Of a stretch of DNA of 64,000 nt, positions 17,267 to 26,464 are shown piece after piece. Every line of letters starts with the position of its first letter. Within the stretch, counting starts at the first letter, position 1. This DNA is from Hohaiivirga sp031546825 (GTDB taxonomy: Bacteria > Pseudomonadota > Alphaproteobacteria > Rhizobiales > Beijerinckiaceae): positions 1 through 64,000 of the forward strand of contig JAVBJU010000005.1 in the NCBI GenBank assembly GCA_031546825.1, in the 5' to 3' direction. Under the pieces are notes generated by a model. The model was not told the DNA's origin. It saw nothing but the letters and a program-made list of their open reading frames with translations, and ran no database searches. Both the position numbers and the translations under genes were made by a program.

Positions 17267-17329
17267 GTAAAATGCCCCCGAAATTCGCACATCACCCATA
17301 ATCCCCGCAAAAGCCCCGCACCCTGCGGC

Positions 17330-17350
17330 AATGCGTCTCCGCATTTTTTA
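17330..17350 (+). terminator. Intrinsic terminator after the mutarotase gene
   Basis: Perfect stem AATGCG-TCTC-CGCATT followed by TTTTT, about 65 bases after the stop codon. Confidence 0.8.
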
Positions 17351-17391
17351 TTGACCGCTTCCTATTTTTGAACTATTTCGTTTAAAAATAG

Positions 17392-17443
17392 AGATGCTAA
17401 GAAATTTTCAGCTTAGCTATACGCTGAAAAATTATGAGCATCT
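17392..17443. promoter_or_regulatory. Long inverted repeat upstream of the nag locus, candidate ROK/NagC-type operator
   Basis: Nested inverted repeats are visible. The inner arm is AATTTTCAGC / GCTGAAAAATT around a 10-base centre (17403-17433), and the outer arm is AGATGCT / AGCATCT (17392-17398, 17437-17443). It lies about 120 bases before the MHS carrier gene. The AT-rich, TTTTCAGC-type half sites resemble operators of ROK/NagC repressors, and a ROK gene closes this locus. Confidence 0.5.
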
Positions 17444-17565
17444 TTGTTCTTAATTTTTAGAGGTGTCGTTTAGGCCGTGGCAAGGAACCGCCATGGTCCA
17501 TATTTAAACCCTTAAAACGGAGCGCTGCGAAGCGTTCCCAAGCGTTTTAGAGATAGGGGACTTTG

Positions 17566-18906
17566 ATGGCGAATAGTTCTGCAACCGAAATGGAATCAAC
17601 AAATGTCGCGGCCTCGGGCGAGGCGGCGGACCACAACACCATTCGTAAGGTGCTGACGGCCAGCGTGGCGGGCACGGTGATCGAGTGGTATGATTATTCT
17701 CTGTATGGCGCAGCGGCGGGGCTGGTCATCAACAAGCTGTTCTTTCCCTCGCTCTCGCCCACGGCGGCAACGCTCGCCGCTTTTGCGACCTTTGCCGTTG
17801 GCTTCCTGTCGCGTCCGCTCGGCGGCGTGATCATCGCCAATCTGGGTGATCGTTATGGCCGCAAGCCGGCGTTGATTTTTGCGCTGACCTTGATGGGTGC
17901 CTCGACCCTCCTGCTCGGCCTACTGCCGTCATTTGGCACCATTGGCATTTTTGCACCCATCATTCTGGTGATGCTGCGGTTGGCGCAGGGCTTTGGTGCC
18001 GGGGCGGAGCTTGCGGGTGCGCAAACCTTCGTGGCCGAATATGTGCCGATGAAAGACAGGGCGTTTTATACCTCAATCATCAACGCCTCGACCGGCATCG
18101 CCATCATCCTCTCCACCACCGCGTTCTATTTCGCAACGAAACTGCCCGACGATGTCTTCATGAGCTGGGGCTGGCGCGTGCCGTTCCTGCTGTCGGCGCT
18201 GCTGTTTGTGGTGTCGATGTATATCCGCAAGAACCTCAACGAGACGCCGCAATATGTCGAGGCCCAGGAAAAGGCCGCACTTGAGAAGAAGAAGCACAAG
18301 ACCCCCTTCCTTGAACTCATCACCAAGAGCCCCGGACAGGTGGTGTGCGGCTTCATGAGCCTTGCCGGGCACCAGGCCAATGGTTACGTCCTCAGCGTCT
18401 TCAGCCTGAGCTATATGGCCAATACGCTCGGCATGTCGAAATCCGACGGGTTGATCGCCCTGATGATCGCGGTGGCGGGCAACACGCTGATGACCCCGGT
18501 CATGGGTAAGCTGGCAGACCGCTTCGGCCCGACCGTGATCTTCTCTTTCGGCGCAATCTTTCTTGGCGCGTTCGCCTTCCCGTTGTTCTGGATGCTTGGC
18601 AGCGGCAGCCTTGCCATTGCCACGCTCGGCATGACCATTGCCTACAGCATCGGCCATGGTGCCACTTCCGGCGCGCAGGGTGCCTTCCTCGCTAACCTGT
18701 TCCCCACCCGCTACCGTTATTCGGGCATTGCCCTGTCGCGGGAAATGAACAGCGTGATCTTTGCCGGATCGACCCCGATGATCGCCACATACCTGGTCTC
18801 CCAGGCCAATGGCGCGCCAACCTACGTGATCTATTACCTGATCTTCGCCTCAACGCTGACGCTGCTTGCGGTGCAGTTTGCCAAGAAGTTCCAGGTTCAC
18901 GAATAA
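17566..18906 (+). CDS. MHS-family (MFS) transporter in the amino-sugar locus
   Basis: A 446-residue major-facilitator protein of the metabolite:H+ symporter (shikimate/proline/alpha-ketoglutarate) group. It has 12 hydrophobic segments, the N-terminal block GTVIEWYDYSLYGAAAG and the cytoplasmic loop GDRYGRKPAL. It is the first gene of a likely unit with nagB and nagA, so it may import an amino sugar or an amino-sugar acid. That substrate is inferred only from neighbours, since MHS proteins more often carry organic acids. The ATG at 17566 has AGGGGA upstream. A long inverted repeat stands upstream. Confidence 0.88.
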   Translation: MANSSATEMESTNVAASGEAADHNTIRKVLTASVAGTVIEWYDYSLYGAAAGLVINKLFFPSLSPTAATLAAFATFAVGFLSRPLGGVIIANLGDRYGRKPALIFALTLMGASTLLLGLLPSFGTIGIFAPIILVMLRLAQGFGAGAELAGAQTFVAEYVPMKDRAFYTSIINASTGIAIILSTTAFYFATKLPDDVFMSWGWRVPFLLSALLFVVSMYIRKNLNETPQYVEAQEKAALEKKKHKTPFLELITKSPGQVVCGFMSLAGHQANGYVLSVFSLSYMANTLGMSKSDGLIALMIAVAGNTLMTPVMGKLADRFGPTVIFSFGAIFLGAFAFPLFWMLGSGSLAIATLGMTIAYSIGHGATSGAQGAFLANLFPTRYRYSGIALSREMNSVIFAGSTPMIATYLVSQANGAPTYVIYYLIFASTLTLLAVQFAKKFQVHE

Positions 18907-19041
18907 TCGCGGCCACAACACAGCGATGACCGGAGAACTCCGGTCATCATTCCCATGGATTATTGCGCCGGGGCGCTTGATCGCTCCGGACGCCAGGCGG
19001 TATCGCTCATCACGGGCACCGCAAGAATTAAGAGAGTTACC

Positions 19042-19782
19042 ATGAATATCACGATCTTGAACGACAAGCAGGCCCTCGGTCGAGCTGCCGCGGAGAAGGG
19101 TGCAGCCCTGCTGCGCGCCGCGCTTTCTGCGAAAAAAGAGATTTCCATCATTGTGGCGACCGGCGCCAGCCAGTTTGAAATGCTGGAAGTGCTCATTACG
19201 GAAAAAGATATCGACTGGTCGCGCATCACCGTTTTCCATCTCGATGAATATATCGGTTTGCCAGTGACCCATCCGGCAAGCTTCCGCAAATATCTGCGCG
19301 AGCGGCTCGTGGCGCGTGTGCCGAATCTCAAGGAATTTGTCGAGGTCAACGGCTCGGCAACCGACATCAACGCCGAGCTTGCACGCCTCGGCAAGCTGAT
19401 TTCGGCTGGCGATATCGACGTGTGTTTTGCTGGCATTGGCGAAAACGGCCACCTTGCCTTCAACGATCCACCGGCCGATTTCGAAACCGACGCGCCTTAT
19501 ATCGTGGTCGATCTCGATGAAGCCTGCCGCCGCCAGCAACTTGGCGAAGGCTGGTTCCCCACGCTGAATGACGTTCCCGCCCAGGCGATTTCCATGAGCA
19601 TTCGCCAGATTATGAAATCGAAGGCGATTGTTCTCAGCGTCCCGGATGAGCGCAAATCTGAAGCAGTCAAGAACTGCGTCGAGGGCACGGTCAGCAATCT
19701 GCACCCTGCTTCCATCCTGCAGCGCCACGAAAATTGTCTCGTCTTCCTCGATGCCGCCTCGGCATCCAAGCTGAAACGCTGA
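19042..19782 (+). CDS. nagB: Glucosamine-6-phosphate deaminase
   Basis: A 246-residue NagB-type isomerase/deaminase. Key blocks are IIVATGASQFEML (sugar-phosphate loop), TVFHLDEYIGL with the catalytic Asp, and CFAGIGENGHLAFNDPP with the catalytic His. It converts glucosamine 6-phosphate to fructose 6-phosphate and ammonia. The ATG at 19042 is preferred over the longer frame from 18955, since AGAGAG precedes it and homology starts there. It is followed after 14 bases by nagA. Confidence 0.9.
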   Translation: MNITILNDKQALGRAAAEKGAALLRAALSAKKEISIIVATGASQFEMLEVLITEKDIDWSRITVFHLDEYIGLPVTHPASFRKYLRERLVARVPNLKEFVEVNGSATDINAELARLGKLISAGDIDVCFAGIGENGHLAFNDPPADFETDAPYIVVDLDEACRRQQLGEGWFPTLNDVPAQAISMSIRQIMKSKAIVLSVPDERKSEAVKNCVEGTVSNLHPASILQRHENCLVFLDAASASKLKR

Positions 19783-19796
19783 CCGGGAAAAAGGCC

Positions 19797-20825
19797 ATGC
19801 CGACAACAAAAGGATTGTTCGACATTCAGGTCAACGGTTTCGGCGGTGTTGATTTCAATGCCGGAGAAACCCTGACCGCCGATGCGCTTGACCATGCGCT
19901 GGAAGCCATGCTTGCCTGTGGCGTCACGCATTGCCTGCCCACCCTGATCACCGCCACAATGCCGACGCTTACCACGCGGTTTGCGGCGCTGGATAAGGCG
20001 GTGCGCGAGAGCCGCCTCGGGCCGGTGATGGTGCCCGGCTATCATCTTGAAGGGCCGTTTCTCAACCCGGCTGACGGCTATTCCGGCTGTCACCCGGCCG
20101 ATGCCATGTGCCCGCCGGAAGCCGCGCCGGTTCTGGCGCTGGAGCGGGGCTTGTCCCGCCCGATCCTGCTCGTGACCTACGCGCCGGAATTTGATGAAGG
20201 CGAGCACTTTGTCAAAGCCATGACGCAGGCTGGAAAGGTTGTGGCCATCGGCCATTCGGCTGCAGACAACCCCACCGTCACCCGTGCCGCAGCGGCGGGG
20301 CTTGCCATGTCCACTCATCTCGGCAACGGCCTGCCCCAGACCCTGCCGAAACTCGACAACACCCTGTTTGCCCAGCTCGGTTGCGATGGGTTGGCGGCGG
20401 GCTTCATTGCCGATGGCATTCACGTGCCGCCCCACGCGCTCAAGTCATTGATGCGCGCCAAGGGCCTCGCGCGGTCCATTCTGGTGACAGACGCGGTCAG
20501 CGCCGCGGCGGTCAGCACGCCCGGCCTCTACCCCTTCGCGGGCATGGATGTGGAACGCGCAACCGATGGCACGGTGCGTGTTCCGGGGTCGCGCTATCTT
20601 GCCGGGTCAAGCCTGATGCTCGATCAGGCGGTGCGCAATGTCATGGCCTGGCACTGCGCCACATTCGATGAGGCCATCACCATGGCGTCGACCAACCCGC
20701 ACAAGGTAATGAAACCGGCTTTCGAGCGGCACGGCATAAAGCCCGCTCAATCGGAAGTGGTGTGGGATGAAAGCGGCCACGTTCTGGCAGTCTCCGTCGG
20801 TGATATCCGGCGGGATTTTCGGTGA
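19797..20825 (+). CDS. nagA: N-acetylglucosamine-6-phosphate deacetylase
   Basis: A 342-residue amidohydrolase of the NagA family. Visible blocks are the N-terminal DIQVNGFGGVDFN, the metal-site Glu in GYHLEGPFLNP, the His in AIGHSAADNP and STHLGNGLPQ, ADGIHVPP, and the catalytic Asp in LVTDAVSAA. It makes glucosamine 6-phosphate, the substrate of NagB encoded just upstream. Family members are usually about 380 residues; this one lacks the usual N-terminal beta-strand domain segment and starts directly at the barrel, so it is on the short side. A GC-rich terminator follows. Confidence 0.88.
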   Translation: MPTTKGLFDIQVNGFGGVDFNAGETLTADALDHALEAMLACGVTHCLPTLITATMPTLTTRFAALDKAVRESRLGPVMVPGYHLEGPFLNPADGYSGCHPADAMCPPEAAPVLALERGLSRPILLVTYAPEFDEGEHFVKAMTQAGKVVAIGHSAADNPTVTRAAAAGLAMSTHLGNGLPQTLPKLDNTLFAQLGCDGLAAGFIADGIHVPPHALKSLMRAKGLARSILVTDAVSAAAVSTPGLYPFAGMDVERATDGTVRVPGSRYLAGSSLMLDQAVRNVMAWHCATFDEAITMASTNPHKVMKPAFERHGIKPAQSEVVWDESGHVLAVSVGDIRRDFR

Positions 20826-20851
20826 ATACCGCAGCACAAATGCAGTGAGAC

Positions 20852-20880
20852 AAGAGCGCGCCACCCGGCGCGCTCTTTCG
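20852..20880 (+). terminator. Intrinsic terminator after nagA
   Basis: Perfect 10-base stem AGAGCGCGCC-ACCC-GGCGCGCTCT followed by TTCGTTTT. Confidence 0.85.
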
Positions 20881-21031
20881 TTTTGGGCCATGGCGACCGC
20901 GCTCGCAAACCGCCGTAATCGCCGCTTCTTTGGGAAGGCATCATGATTTTGGTTGACTTACCGCCATATCCGCTGATTTGACTGGCAAAGCTTGTTCTCC
21001 TCTTGCCCCTTCGATTGGACCCCGCATTTCC

Positions 21032-22207
21032 ATGCGCCCGGATATTTCCCCGCCCTTCCCTGCTCTCACCACCGCGCTGTCGGAGAACGGCGGCGACCGG
21101 GCACGGGTGTTTGCGGCCATCCTGAGCGGCCAGACAACCTCGCGGCGCGATGTGGCGGAACTCCTGGCGCTGCGCTCCACCTCGGTTTCTGGCTACGTCA
21201 CAGAGCTTCTCGATATGCAGCTTCTGGCAGAGACCGTGGGCCTGCGGCTGGGACGCGGGCGGCCATCACAGGTGTTGGTGGCCAATACCAACAGCCTTGT
21301 CACCCTGGTTTTCCATGTCATCAGCCAATCACTCCATGCAGTTGCCATCAATCTCGCCGGGCAGGTTGTCGCCCAAACGAGCGCCACCGCCGCGAGAGAT
21401 AGCGGCAATGGGGAACTGATCGGCAAATTCCGCCTGCTGCAGGCTGAAATTACGGCACAACTTCCAAAATCCGTGCAGCTCGCGGGCATCGCCTTTTCGC
21501 TTTCCGGCCTCGTCGACAGCGCCGCCGGGCAATGGATTTTCTCTTCCCGCTGGCCGCATATGCGCCATCTGGCCGTGCGCGATATTTTTCCGGATTTTTC
21601 CGGCCCCGTCGCCATTTCACGCAATATGGATTCCGAATTGCGCGCCCGCATGTATCGCCAGAGCGGCAGCGCATTGCTGTTTCACTGGGGCTATGGCATC
21701 GGCGCGTCCTTTGGCACCTCATCCGGCCATATTGTCACCGGCAGTGATGGCTTCGGTGAAATCGGGCATTGGCGCATCAACGGCAAGAACGCCCCGTGCC
21801 GTTGCGGTCGTGACGGCTGCCTCGAAACCACCGCCGCCCTCTGGGCCATCGGCCCAAAACTCCTCGGGGAACGCTTTAATATCGGTGATGATGAGGAACA
21901 GGTCGGCGCGCTGATCCAGGCTTTGGACTTCGGCCAATCTCCGGAACTGATTACCGCACTGCGTCAGGTAGTGGTCGCGCTCGGCAATCTCTGCCGCGTT
22001 TTCTTCCCGCAAAAAATCATCGTCTCCGGCCCCATGGTGGCCAACACCGCCCTATGGGCCCGCTTCAACGCCGATTTCACGGCCGAAAACACCTTCATCG
22101 ACCTGCCCCAACCCGACCTCGTCATCGGCCAGGACAGCCGCCATTACGAATTGATCGGCGCCGCAGGCCCGATCTTCCAGCAAAGCCTGCTCACCCTGCT
22201 CGCATGA
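21032..22207 (+). CDS. ROK-family transcriptional regulator (NagC-like)
   Basis: A protein of about 391 residues. An N-terminal winged helix (about residues 15-75; TTSRRDVAELLALRSTSVSG) is followed by a ROK domain. The zinc-binding CRCGRDGCLE motif and the preceding GEIGHW are present. A sugar-kinase phosphate loop is not evident, so it is a regulator rather than a kinase. It lies after the nag genes and their terminator on the same strand, so it probably controls them, perhaps through the inverted repeat at 17392-17443. The start is uncertain: ATG 21032 or TTG 20978, neither with a strong ribosome site. Confidence 0.85.
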   Translation: MRPDISPPFPALTTALSENGGDRARVFAAILSGQTTSRRDVAELLALRSTSVSGYVTELLDMQLLAETVGLRLGRGRPSQVLVANTNSLVTLVFHVISQSLHAVAINLAGQVVAQTSATAARDSGNGELIGKFRLLQAEITAQLPKSVQLAGIAFSLSGLVDSAAGQWIFSSRWPHMRHLAVRDIFPDFSGPVAISRNMDSELRARMYRQSGSALLFHWGYGIGASFGTSSGHIVTGSDGFGEIGHWRINGKNAPCRCGRDGCLETTAALWAIGPKLLGERFNIGDDEEQVGALIQALDFGQSPELITALRQVVVALGNLCRVFFPQKIIVSGPMVANTALWARFNADFTAENTFIDLPQPDLVIGQDSRHYELIGAAGPIFQQSLLTLLA

Positions 22208-22253
22208 GGGCGGGGGATGGGGATAATGTCGGCTATCAACGAGGCTAACCTTT

Positions 22254-23705
22254 TCACGCCAGTTGGTTCGCCGCCTCAAAGCCAGAGAGAACAGCAGCTT
22301 CCACTCCGGGGCCGTAATGCGTGGTCGCTCCGGTCAGGGTCAGGCCTGGGATCGGTGTTGCCGCCCTCGGCGCCCATTGGCCGATGGCAGTGCCGTAGAT
22401 TTCACCATGGGGAGTATTCAGGTAACTGAGGAATGTTCTCGGCGTTGCGGTCTCGTGGTGGACAATGTGGCGGCGCAGGTCGGGAATGGCGATAGTTGCG
22501 AGATCAAGCAACGTATCGGTTATCTCTGATTTTGCCGTCTCGTAGGCAGCACCTGACAAGGCAAGCCATTCTTGTGTTTTTTCGGCGCTGATCAAATGAA
22601 GAAGCGTTATCGCCGCGTGACCGGGCGGCGCGAGCGTGGTGTCGATGGCGCTGGGGTTGCCAATGCCGAGACCCATATTGTTGGCATGCACAAAGGTTCG
22701 CGCAGGGAGGTCGGGGAGCGTATCGAGACCGATGCTGACAAGGATGCCCGAAGGGCCCTGCTCACGCGCTTTCAGGCGGCGGTTGTAATTGGCGGGAAGG
22801 ACCGGGCTTCCGAGCAGATCGCGGTGGCAACTTGCCGGATCCATGTTGGCGATGACCTCACGGGCGGCAATCTCCTCACCTTTTATGGTGGTCACGCCAA
22901 CGACACGCTCGCCTTCAAGCCTGATTTTCGCGACCTGTGTTTTTAACCGCACGATGCCCCCATGGCTGCGAATATCGTGCATCAGGGCATTGGAAAGCTG
23001 TTGCGTGCCGCCGCGCGGGTAGAAGCCGCCGTGGCGGTAATAACCGAATAACGGTACCATATCGCCGACAGTGAGACGGGCGGGGTCTTCGGTGACGTAT
23101 TCCGAGATGATGGTCAGAAGCTGCTTCAGAGCCGGATCGCTGATAAAATGGCCGAGAAATGCGTCATAGGGCTCTTTCATCCAGCGCATCATTGCCGGGT
23201 TGGCGACAGCCCAGGCGGAGAGATCACCCATATCGCCCTGGCCCGACAGCAGCCGCTCGGTGTTACTGGCGATTTCTGTCTCCAAGTGCGCGATTTCCGC
23301 GAACAGCCGTTCGATGCCGCAACGCTCCTGCGGGAAACGAATGGCCAACAGCGCTTCAAAGCCCTGCCGCGTTTCCGGCACGTCGATGCATAATCCATCT
23401 TGAATATAGCGATGGCGCACGCGCTGCCATTGCAGCATGGCTCCCGCTTCCGTTCCCTCAAGCAGGCGCGCAAGTGGCGCACCTGGAGCGAGGCCGCTGA
23501 TGTCCTGCACGCCAGCATCAAAAATGAAGCGACGGGCGATGCGGTTTTTATCCCGCGCCTTGCGCACCCACGAGGTGGCCGCGCCGCCTGGCCGGTCATG
23601 GGCTTCGAAAACAATAACCTTGAGGCCACGACGTGCCAGCAGCAACGCGGCTGTTAATCCGCCAATGCCGGAACCGATCACAATGACATCACAGGATTTT
23701 GGCAT
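22254..23705 (-). CDS. CrtI/CrtISO-like FAD-dependent oxidoreductase
   Basis: A 483-residue flavoprotein of the phytoene desaturase/carotenoid isomerase family. The N-terminal Rossmann fold reads GSGIGGLTAALLLARRG followed by IVFEAHDRPGGAA. The middle block GGFYPRGGTQQLSNAL and the C-terminal TGATTHYGPGVEAAV complete the FAD site. No phytoene synthase or other crt gene is in the window. It starts head-to-head, about 120 bases from the first aryl-polyene gene, so it may modify the polyene chain; that role is inference. Alternative roles include retinol-saturase-like or amine oxidoreductase activity. Confidence 0.8.
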   Translation of the reverse strand: MPKSCDVIVIGSGIGGLTAALLLARRGLKVIVFEAHDRPGGAATSWVRKARDKNRIARRFIFDAGVQDISGLAPGAPLARLLEGTEAGAMLQWQRVRHRYIQDGLCIDVPETRQGFEALLAIRFPQERCGIERLFAEIAHLETEIASNTERLLSGQGDMGDLSAWAVANPAMMRWMKEPYDAFLGHFISDPALKQLLTIISEYVTEDPARLTVGDMVPLFGYYRHGGFYPRGGTQQLSNALMHDIRSHGGIVRLKTQVAKIRLEGERVVGVTTIKGEEIAAREVIANMDPASCHRDLLGSPVLPANYNRRLKAREQGPSGILVSIGLDTLPDLPARTFVHANNMGLGIGNPSAIDTTLAPPGHAAITLLHLISAEKTQEWLALSGAAYETAKSEITDTLLDLATIAIPDLRRHIVHHETATPRTFLSYLNTPHGEIYGTAIGQWAPRAATPIPGLTLTGATTHYGPGVEAAVLSGFEAANQLA

Positions 23706-23828
23706 GGGCGAGCGCGTCTCGGCTAGAGTAGCTCGCGTTTTGTCAGCACAAGCGGCGACCTGTCAAGTTGACGCGGCGCTCTGGTGCGCATAGGAGCTTG
23801 CTCGTGCTTCAACGGGGATGACGCCACG

Positions 23829-25499
23829 ATGTCGATGAAAATCTGTGCCGTTATTCCAAGTCACAATCACTACAAATCTTTAGCGCAGGTGATCATGGCT
23901 TTGCGCGGGCATGGGTTGCCGGTGCTGATTGTCGATGACGGCAGTGCATCACCAGCGCGCGAGGCGATTGCCGCATGTCATGATCCGGCCCATGGCATTG
24001 AAGTGGTGCGGCTAGATAAGAACAGCGGTAAGGGCGGTGCGGTTGCGCATGGATTACGGCTTGCGGCAGAGCGCGGTTTTACCCACGCCGTCCAGGTGGA
24101 TGCCGATGGCCAGCATGATCTTACCGCCATCGACAGGCTCGTTGAAGCCGCCCGCAAAAACCCCGAAGCACTCGTGAGCGGCTTGCCGGTCTATGACAGC
24201 ACCATGCCGCTATCGCGGCGCTTTTCCCGTTGGTTGACCCATGTGTGGGTGTGGGTCGAGACGCTCTCGACAGCAATCCGCGACAGCATGTGCGGCTTCC
24301 GGGTTTACCCGGTTGCGCAGACGCTCGGGGTACTCGACACGGAATCGGTCGGCAAACGCATGGATTTTGACACGGAAATCATGGTGCGTCTGGCGTGGCG
24401 TGGTGCACCGGTGATCCATGTACCAGTGGCCGTGACCTACCCGGAGGGGAACACCTCGAATTTTCACCTGTGGCGCGACAACTGGCTCATCACCAAAATG
24501 CACACGCGGCTCGTCTTCGGGATGCTGGCACGCCTGCCCTCGGTTTGGCGCAACCGCCCGCGCAAGGAAGGCGCCCCTGCGGCGCATTGGGCATCCATGG
24601 GCGAGCGCGGCGCACAATTCGGCCTGTGGTTCGTTCTTACCTTTTACCGGATGTTCGGGCGGCGTGCATGCGTTCTCGTACTGTGGCCGATTGTCACCTA
24701 TTTTTTCCTGACTTCGGGCGCGCGGCGTGACTATTCTCTGGCTTATCTCAGGCGGATCCACACCCTGAAGGGCCTCGCAGCCCCCGGCTGGCGCGACAGC
24801 CACGCACATTTCATGAGCTTTGCGAAAAAGGCGCTTGATGCGGTTGCGGCGTGGAGCGCCCCAAACAACGCGCCGCCCATCGACATTGAGACAAGCGAAC
24901 GGGTGCGCGAACTGGCGCGGGATGGCGGCGCATTGCTGGTTGTCTCCCATCTCGGAAATGCCGAGCTGTGTCGGGCGCACCTCGCCGGGCTCGTCGGGCG
25001 CGATGTTTATGCCTTGATGCACACACGCCATGCCCGCTTTTATAACAACCTCATTCGCTCCATACGTCCCGATGCGGCGGACAGCGTTATTGAAGTGTCT
25101 GATCTTGACCCGGCAACGATGATTTCGCTCTCTGAGCGCATCGAAAAGGGAGACTGGCTTGCCATTGCCGGGGACCGCATTCCCCTCAGCGGCGACCAGC
25201 ATACCAGTCTGGTTCCGTTCCTCGGCGATCCCGCTCCGTTTTCGCATGGCCCTTATATCCTTGCGGCCTTGCTCGGCTGCCCGGTGGTGCTGATGTTCTG
25301 TCTCAAACAGGGGGATCGCCACGTCGCAATTTTTGAAGAGTTTGCCGACCATGTTGTTCTGCCTCGGGGAGAACGCCTCGCCGCCATTACCGATTATGCC
25401 AGCCGTTATGCCCGCAGGCTTGAGCACCATTGCCTGAACCAGCCGCTGCAATGGTATAATTTTTATAATTTTTGGAACAAAGCTCCACCCCACAATTGA
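23829..25499 (+). CDS. apeJ: Glycosyltransferase 2 / LpxL-type acyltransferase fusion of the aryl-polyene cluster
   Basis: A 556-residue two-domain protein. Residues 1-240 are a GT2 glycosyltransferase (AVIPSHNHYKSL, LIVDDGSASP, VQVDADGQHD). Residues about 260-556 are an LpxL/HtrB-like acyltransferase (VVSHLGNAELC, GDRIPLSGD). This fusion is characteristic of the aryl-polyene (APE) gene clusters, where it helps attach the pigment acyl chain to its lipid anchor at the inner membrane. In the E. coli order as I recall it, this gene lies between apeI and apeK; here it stands first and is separated from apeC by a 227-base gap with a dispersed repeat. Start at 23829 or 23835. Confidence 0.85.
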   Translation: MSMKICAVIPSHNHYKSLAQVIMALRGHGLPVLIVDDGSASPAREAIAACHDPAHGIEVVRLDKNSGKGGAVAHGLRLAAERGFTHAVQVDADGQHDLTAIDRLVEAARKNPEALVSGLPVYDSTMPLSRRFSRWLTHVWVWVETLSTAIRDSMCGFRVYPVAQTLGVLDTESVGKRMDFDTEIMVRLAWRGAPVIHVPVAVTYPEGNTSNFHLWRDNWLITKMHTRLVFGMLARLPSVWRNRPRKEGAPAAHWASMGERGAQFGLWFVLTFYRMFGRRACVLVLWPIVTYFFLTSGARRDYSLAYLRRIHTLKGLAAPGWRDSHAHFMSFAKKALDAVAAWSAPNNAPPIDIETSERVRELARDGGALLVVSHLGNAELCRAHLAGLVGRDVYALMHTRHARFYNNLIRSIRPDAADSVIEVSDLDPATMISLSERIEKGDWLAIAGDRIPLSGDQHTSLVPFLGDPAPFSHGPYILAALLGCPVVLMFCLKQGDRHVAIFEEFADHVVLPRGERLAAITDYASRYARRLEHHCLNQPLQWYNFYNFWNKAPPHN

Positions 25500-25518
25500 A
25501 CGAGCGAGCGTTCCAAGA

Positions 25519-25590
25519 AAACGCCGGTTCAACGCGGAAGCATCATAAAGTAAAAGGATTTAGCATGCCAAGCGGGGCATATGAAACGCG
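25519..25590 (+). repeat. Dispersed intergenic repeat, copy D
   Basis: Aligns with copy B: CGCCGGTT-AACGC-AAGC-TCA near the left end and CATAT-AAACGCG at the right end in the same spacing. It splits apeJ from the main APE operon. Confidence 0.55.
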
Positions 25591-25726
25591 GTGCACGCTG
25601 GGGCGGCCGCGCTTGCCGGGAAGATTTCATGGGTAATTTCGGGGGATTTTGCTCTTGTTCATCATTGCTAGGCTACCTTTTCTCCCATAAGCACGATAGG
25701 AAGCCGTTTGAGCTTCGGGGGATACG

Positions 25727-26464
25727 ATGGCAGCCAGTTTTCTGCCTTTTTCGATGAGATCATGGTGCGTCTGGGCGCCAGAGCGACCCATGCCCGAAGA
25801 CTGGATCACGTGGGGCGGAGCCGATGGCGCGGCCGCCGCCGCGTTACGTGCGACTGCCAAAGAAGGCAAGGCTCTGCCGCTCGCCGTGCGGCGCCGCGCA
25901 ACCGAGCTTGGCCGCAAGCTGCTCGAATGCGCCACAGGCTGTGGCGAAACCGTCCAATCCGGGCGCTATGTGCTGGCCTCCCGCCATGGCGAATTTTCCC
26001 GCGCCTTGAGCACTTTGACCGCACTGGCGCAGCAAGAGCCGCTTTCTCCTGCTGATTTTTCCATGGCGGTGCATCACGGGCTCACCGGCCTTCTGTCGAT
26101 TCATGCGGGCAACATGGCGGGGCATACCGCACTTGCGGCGGGCCCCGACAGCTTCGGATACGGTCTTCTTGAAGCAGCAATCTGCCTCGCTGAAAATCCG
26201 GATCAACCGGTGATCCTGCTCTATGCCGACGACAAATTGCCCGGCGTTTATGCTGAAATGTGCGGGAATGAGGAAGAATTGCCGCTCGTCCTGGCCTTCA
26301 CTCTGGAGGCGGGACACACCCTTTCAGTCTGCCATGAGCCGATGACGGAGTGCGCCACCAAGCCAAAGCCAGCCCTTGATTTTCTGCGGTTCTTTCTATC
26401 GGGAGCACCGGAAGCCCGGTCGGCTGGAACGAATTTGAGCTGGAGCTGGAAGCGCCATGTTTAA
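25727..26464 (+). CDS. apeC: Beta-ketoacyl-synthase-like chain-length factor (APE)
   Basis: A 245-residue partial thiolase-fold protein that looks like the N-terminal half of a ketosynthase. It has FSMAVHHGLTGLLSIHAGN where true enzymes carry the active-site Cys block, so it lacks the catalytic Cys. Such proteins pair with the ketosynthase ApeO as a chain-length factor. GGGGG lies shortly before the ATG. Its last codons overlap the start of the next gene (26457), so the rightward unit from here is translationally coupled. Confidence 0.82.
   Translation: MAASFLPFSMRSWCVWAPERPMPEDWITWGGADGAAAAALRATAKEGKALPLAVRRRATELGRKLLECATGCGETVQSGRYVLASRHGEFSRALSTLTALAQQEPLSPADFSMAVHHGLTGLLSIHAGNMAGHTALAAGPDSFGYGLLEAAICLAENPDQPVILLYADDKLPGVYAEMCGNEEELPLVLAFTLEAGHTLSVCHEPMTECATKPKPALDFLRFFLSGAPEARSAGTNLSWSWKRHV

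Noticed and set aside
18850..20435. Two long minus-strand frames opposite nagB and nagA
   Set aside because: They are antisense shadows of recognised enzymes with no family features of their own.
20978..22207. ROK protein as the missing GlcNAc kinase
   Set aside because: It has an N-terminal winged helix and no evident kinase phosphate loop, so it fits a regulator.
24210..25532. A 440-codon minus-strand frame opposite apeJ
   Set aside because: It shadows a gene with clear GT2 and acyltransferase motifs; composition is Arg/His-rich as in antisense frames of high-GC genes.
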